From positions 19,710,568 to 19,774,567 of the forward strand of contig CM073538.1 of the NCBI GenBank assembly GCA_037074615.1: DNA of 64,000 nucleotides, written 5' to 3'. Positions 59,500 through 64,000 of this stretch are shown here, in pieces (position 1 is the stretch's first letter; every line of letters begins with the position of its first letter). Source of the DNA: Leucaena leucocephala (lineage: Eukaryota > Streptophyta > Magnoliopsida > Fabales > Fabaceae). The notes beneath the pieces were generated by a model, which was not told where the DNA came from, ran no database searches, and worked only from the letters and a program-made list of their open reading frames with translations. Made by a program: the position numbers and the translations under genes.

Positions 59500-61308
59500 T
59501 TCAATCTCGTAAATAACCACCTTTGGTGGTGGTTAACGCTATCCATCACCAAAATTACATCGCAGGCTAAACTCTATTCGCAGCAAAGCGAGTAAGCTGC
59601 ACGACCGCAATCACTACGCCACGCGTCAACCACACATTCCTCAGCTTCGGGACTTGTGAGTTGTAACATCACCTTCAATTCCAAAATACCATCCTCGCGC
59701 GAATCACTCAGATTTCCCCGCTTGAGTGATAATATAATCGATTAATCACACTTATCAGACCCCATTTTCTGGGTCCTCGCTTCTTCTCCTCCGTTCGCCG
59801 GTGACCCACTAGTCCCCGGCCACTGGACGAATCGGCATCTGACGTCATCCAGTCACTGAGAAGAGTGTGTGAACCATGAACCGGATCTACCTGGTGCGCA
59901 TTTATAGGGCAGTAGAAGGATGAGATGAATGCGACGTTTAGCTTAGTGTGAAATCATTGACTCTGTAGCACACAACGACACCCAATGGCACGCAGAAAAA
60001 AAACTAACAAAATGGGTCTCTCAAATTTATATATATATGTGTGTGTGTATATGTATATAAATAAATAGCAAGCCTGATATTATTATAATGATTAATGTAA
60101 TATCCATGCAAGAGAAGTTAAACTAAAAGTTTGAGGGTCTCTTTTAAGCTGTCGTGGGCATCGGTGATTCTTCATCGAAATGATGGGAACTCTGGGTTTT
60201 GGTACTGGTAAGAGATAGGGTTTCAGTTGGGGATCAGGAAATTTTCGTTCTGGTTTTTGTGATCGCCAAGCTGGAATGAGTTGAGTGGGAAAAGCTTCTG
60301 AAAGTAGCTTTCAAAGGTTCAATTTTTACTAGTCCCTTCTATTTTGTTTTCTTTCCCCCTCTTTCTTATTTCTATTTCCAAATAATTGAATTCGCTTTAA
60401 CTGCAAAGGAAAAATGAGGAGGTGGGTGGAATCATGGAAATATAAAATCTAATGGAAATTTCCAATGCATATGAACTAGATGCTTTGTCTTGAAGTGGTT
60501 ACTCATGTTCTTTCCATTTAAAGCTCATCTTTCTGCCATTCTAATGATTACTGGTACTTTCCTCTTGTATCTTTTTCAATTTCTGTTGTCCTTTCCTATA
60601 GTAAAATGGTTATTGGCTGTTGGATGAATTCAAGATTGAAAAATGTTTTTGCAGAGGCCGTTGAATACTTTTTATTTGTGGTTGTTTGAAACATGGCTGG
60701 ATGAATGACTAACTGCAGCACGGATTAGATTAATCAAATATATTTTCACTATCTGTTAGTGCCACAGGATCTTCTGCCAGGATATCAAAGTAGACTAGGG
60801 CCTACTGTTTTATTATCGCTTAACTACAAATTTTTCATCTTACGTTATGGTAGATCTTCTGGTAATAAGTTGTCTTAACCTTACTTGATGCCATCTTTAA
60901 TGGTCGGCTTCATTTTTTCGCTGCGATGGTTTTGTAGAGTGCATGCAAATCTAACATAACAGCAATTCTTGGGCACCATCCCCATGGAACATATGTTTAG
61001 TGCCGATTGTACTTCTGTAGAGTTAGTATTATCTTTTTTTATATGATAAATCATTCTTAAAGTGCATCCATCTGTACATGCATTTTATCTAGTAGTGTAA
61101 TTTCTAGTTCTAGATTGGTTACATATAAATTGGAGATTTCTTCTAGCTAGTCAATCTCTTTCATGGTTCACCTAGTGCTAGTTTGATTCATTCTGGTAAG
61201 CATTGTTTGTTGACCTGGAAATGCTTTCTGTTTTCTGAATGGCAGGTTATTGTTTCTGTGCATGTCAGGTATGCTGATTGGAATACTGCGCTGACCAATC
61301 CATAGAAC
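59500..61308 (+). promoter_or_regulatory. Promoter and 5' leader region of the TGA gene
   Basis: A GC-richer block at 59510-59970 is followed by leader-like sequence (60120-60320) and an apparent long leader intron. GGCAG and GTCAG acceptors at about 61240-61268 precede the coding ATG at 61309. The exact start of transcription and leader exons were not resolved. Confidence 0.4.
59840..59847. promoter_or_regulatory. TGACGTCA palindrome upstream of the TGA gene
   Basis: Perfect C-box/as-1-like TGACGTCA, the preferred target of TGA-type bZIP factors, in the GC-richer region (59560-59960) that is the likely promoter or leader of the TGA factor gene that follows. It suggests self-regulation, but this is inference. 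Confidence 0.45.
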
Positions 61309-63671
61309 ATGAATTCTCCAACCACACAGTTTGTATCCTCAAGAAGGATGGGTGTTTACGATCCAATCCAACAGATTAATATGTGGGGAGAGAATTTCAA
61401 AAGTAATGGTAATTTAAGTGCCTTAATTGGTGAAGCAGATGGGAAGTTAATTAATCAGGTAAAACTTTACAAAGTTCATGCTTTGTTTTTTGTTTTGTAT
61501 TTTTAAGTTTTTGATGGCAAATGAGGATGCCTATCCCGCCTTACTAAGCAAACTCATTTGTTTTTTTTTTAATACCTAGCCAGAGGATGCTTCTTATAAC
61601 ACATTGGGTACGTCCAAGATGTATGGCCAAGAAGCTAATAAACCTACTGATAAGGTGAGAGCATGTTATGAAATCCTATTACCTATCCCTCCCCTTCCTC
61701 TTTGATCTCCAGCAACTGAAAAGTGAAAAAGGGTTATGTTGTTGGCAGCAGTTGGTATGCTATGCTGAACTGTATTGTACATTTAATACTTCCAGCAAGC
61801 GTAATATTCAATCGAAATAGTCTTTGAATGCAGATGTGGATATTTTTTATTCTTAACTTCAAAAGGAGCTTCTTGATCATGAAATTTTCGTAGTAACTAA
61901 TTCTGGCATAATGTATACTGTCATATAGAAGCTCTTGCTCAATCTGGATTAGTTGTTTAATGTGATGGCTGTTGTTATCTAGTCCTGGCTATGGTGATTG
62001 GTGACGATGAGTGAATTCAACACATAAATCAAGAGGGGTAGGGAAAAGTTCCATGTGGAGCCTTCTAAACTAGTCCACCAAATGTAGGGGATGATACCCC
62101 CTAAATGGAGGAAGGCACCCATTCTCTATTGTCTCTTGTCTTCATTTTTAGCTTTATGGATATGCTAAGGACAACAAGGGAAAGCTTGTTACTGTTGATC
62201 CCTTCAGATTCTCTCTCTCTCTCACGGGAATCTATAATTGCTCCATTTTCAGATGTCTGTCGTGAATTAATACCTTGTTATATCTGGTTGATGCTTATAT
62301 TGTGAAAAAAGTAGGAACTTGATGCTGTTAAAACATGCAGATACAAAGACGTCTTGCACAAAATAGGGAGGCTGCTCGTAAGAGTCGTCTGCGTAAAAAG
62401 GTTGGAAGGGTTGTGCATTGAAAGATAGTCAAATGGGCAACAATTGTTTTGATATACCAACTTTTATGTGGTCTTGATATTACCTTACAGGCCTATGTGC
62501 AGCAATTAGAATCAAGTCGTTTAAAGCTGATCCAGATAGAGCAAGAACTCAACCATGCAAGACAACAGGTGCAAAGATGAACTTCACTTGCACTCTTTTT
62601 CAGTATATCACTTTACGCTGCTCATTATATGTTTTCTACTATTTTCATTGTTTTGATAGAATAAAAATGCAGGGTTTATATATGGGCGAGGCATTGGATT
62701 CTAATAATCTGGGTTTTGCTGGAACTGTTAATTCAGGTCTGCCCTTAAATTTTGTTGCTATTATTCCACCTCTTGGTTGAGAATATAATTCTCTCATGGT
62801 CTCTTTATTTATTCATTTGTTAAATCACTTACATGCTACCTCCCAAAGTATCCAGATATCTTTTTGTCCCAATGGTTTGTCATAACCAATTTTGAAGCTC
62901 TGAACTTCCACTTTATTTTCCAGATTCCTGGACCATGGTTGCACATTCAAACTTCGCTGTCCGTCTGTACCATAGCCAGAGTTGAGTCTGATTTATTCAA
63001 TATGATAATCGCTGCCGAATCTAGATTATCCAAGTCCATTCTCATATTCCAAAATATTTAAAAAACATTTGGTTAAAGTCCCTTCTTTTCCTTTGTTTGT
63101 ATTCTGACATTGTTCAAATATTGTACCCCACTCTTCTACTGCCCTTATAAATTGCCAATTAAATAGGTACAAAGTATATGTACGTTAAATATATCCTAAA
63201 TTTAGCCTTGGCAAAATTTCCTTGAAATGCAAGTTCAACTCTAAAATTGATTGGGTAATTTTGTGTACTTTATGATTTATGCTTCATGTGGTTCATTTTG
63301 GTTGGCGCTGATTCATAGATTTCCTTGAGTAGGTTTCTCATCTCATATTCCCCAGTTAGTTCTTGCATTATAAAATCAAGCTACCTAACAATTCTGCAGG
63401 CATTACGAACTTTGAGATGGAGTATGGACACTGGGTTGAAGAGCAAAATAGACTAACCTGTGAACTAAGAGGTGCTTTAAATGCTCATATTAGTGACATG
63501 GAGCTCAGGATACTTGTAGATAGTATAATGAATCACTATTTTGAACTCTATCGAAAGAAGGCCGCTGCTGCAAAAGCAGATGTTTTCTATGTGATGTTTG
63601 GCATGTGGAAAACTACAGCTGAGCGGTTTTTCATGTGGATTGGAGGCTTTCGCCCCTCTAAGCTTCTAAAG
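61309..63671 (+). CDS. TGA1/TGA4-clade bZIP transcription factor, N-terminal 233 aa (partial)
   Basis: Coding exons: 61309-61458, 61580-61654, 62341-62400, 62491-62568, 62673-62736 and 63400-63671, all with GT..AG borders and matching phase. The window ends inside the next intron. The protein begins MNSPTTQFVSSRRMGVYDP, then GMWGE-like NMWGENFKSN. The bZIP basic region is IQRRLAQNREAARKSRLRKK (residues 76-95), followed by leucine heptads AYVQQLESSRLKLIQIEQEL. Then comes the DOG1-type domain: NFEMEYGHWVEEQNRLTCEL (Cys163), VDSIMNHYFELYRKKAAAAK, DVFYVMFGMWKTTAERFFMW, and IGGFRPSKLLK. Layout and length follow TGA1/TGA4, nuclear factors that bind TGACG sites and work with NPR1 in salicylate defence. 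The redox cysteines known from TGA1 lie in exons beyond the window. Confidence 0.94.
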
Positions 63672-64000
63672 GTAGATCTCGGATCTAATTAATGAACAAA
63701 GCTAAGAATTTCTTCATAGTATCTGTCTACATATGTCGTTCCTTTTAAAATATGATTTGATTGTTTACTGTACTAGTGCTTTTTTGTGTACCCAAATACT
63801 TAATCTTTGCCTTGCTTTATTTTGAAGTTCTTACAACATTTCTATATGAACAAGAAGCACCCATTTACTACTTAGTGATCATAGTTGCTTAAAGCAATAA
63901 ACAAACCTTGCTGCTGTCACTGCCACTTTCCTTCCCTCCTTGAAGAAATAAGGTTGAAATAGTTGGATTCTTCATTTTTTTTCTTGAAGAAGAATCTTTT

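Noticed and set aside
1..64000. CRISPR arrays, bacterial operons, riboswitches, origins
   Set aside because: None seen. The window has plant nuclear character throughout, apart from the short plastid-derived block.

Overview
The window looks like nuclear DNA of a flowering plant, probably a eudicot. It is AT-rich, its genes carry short exons with GT..AG introns, and it holds Ty1/copia retrotransposons, many foldback MITEs and a nuclear copy of plastid DNA. No species can be named from the sequence alone. Most of the 64 kb is intergenic or transposon-derived. Only five loci look like functional genes.

Layout. 0-5.8 kb: a 37-bp-arm hairpin, a small 63-aa gene on the minus strand with a TATA box, a SINE and two foldback MITEs. 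5.8-11.7 kb: a complete but inactivated minus-strand Ty1/copia element with 714/716-bp LTRs and a perfect 5-bp target duplication (ATAGA). 12.2-13.0 kb: a patchwork of plastid DNA (23S rRNA piece, trnD 3' half). 16.5-18.6 kb: a heavily deleted relative of the first copia element, plus strand, TSD TTTAA. 21.3-21.8 kb: a membrane-anchored RING-H2 ubiquitin ligase gene. 26-34 kb: a pair of identical-family foldbacks, an orphan terminal exon, and a tandem duplication of about 1 kb. The second duplicate carries an intact 87-aa gene, the first only its last codons, and a stray piece of a SAICAR-synthetase-like gene lies between them. 36.5-40.1 kb: a seven-exon RING-CH (MARCH-type) E3 ligase of 323 aa on the minus strand. 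44.0-45.5 kb: a broken, 3'-truncated SAICAR synthetase (purine synthesis) pseudogene. 46-52 kb: MITEs, including a hAT-type one. 52.5-56.0 kb: a Mutator-like element with about 130-bp inverted ends that has captured exons and a Pro/Ala/Thr-type minisatellite (a Pack-MULE candidate). 59.5-64 kb: promoter and first six coding exons of a TGA1/TGA4-clade bZIP transcription factor, cut by the window end.

The most interesting signal is in the two copia elements. Neither has the usual initiator-tRNA-Met primer-binding site. Instead, both have a 13-nt sequence two bases inside the 5' LTR whose perfect complement lies about 60 nt back inside the LTR. The two elements have visibly unrelated LTR sequences, yet the two arms differ at two positions that change together so that pairing is kept. 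This suggests a self-priming (Tf1-like) or obligatory U5-PBS stem mechanism in a plant Ty1/copia lineage.

The intact genes are unrelated housekeeping or regulatory loci and do not form a cluster. The two E3 ligases (RING-H2 and RING-CH) are of different families. All coordinates for spliced genes were derived by eye from splice consensus and family similarity.
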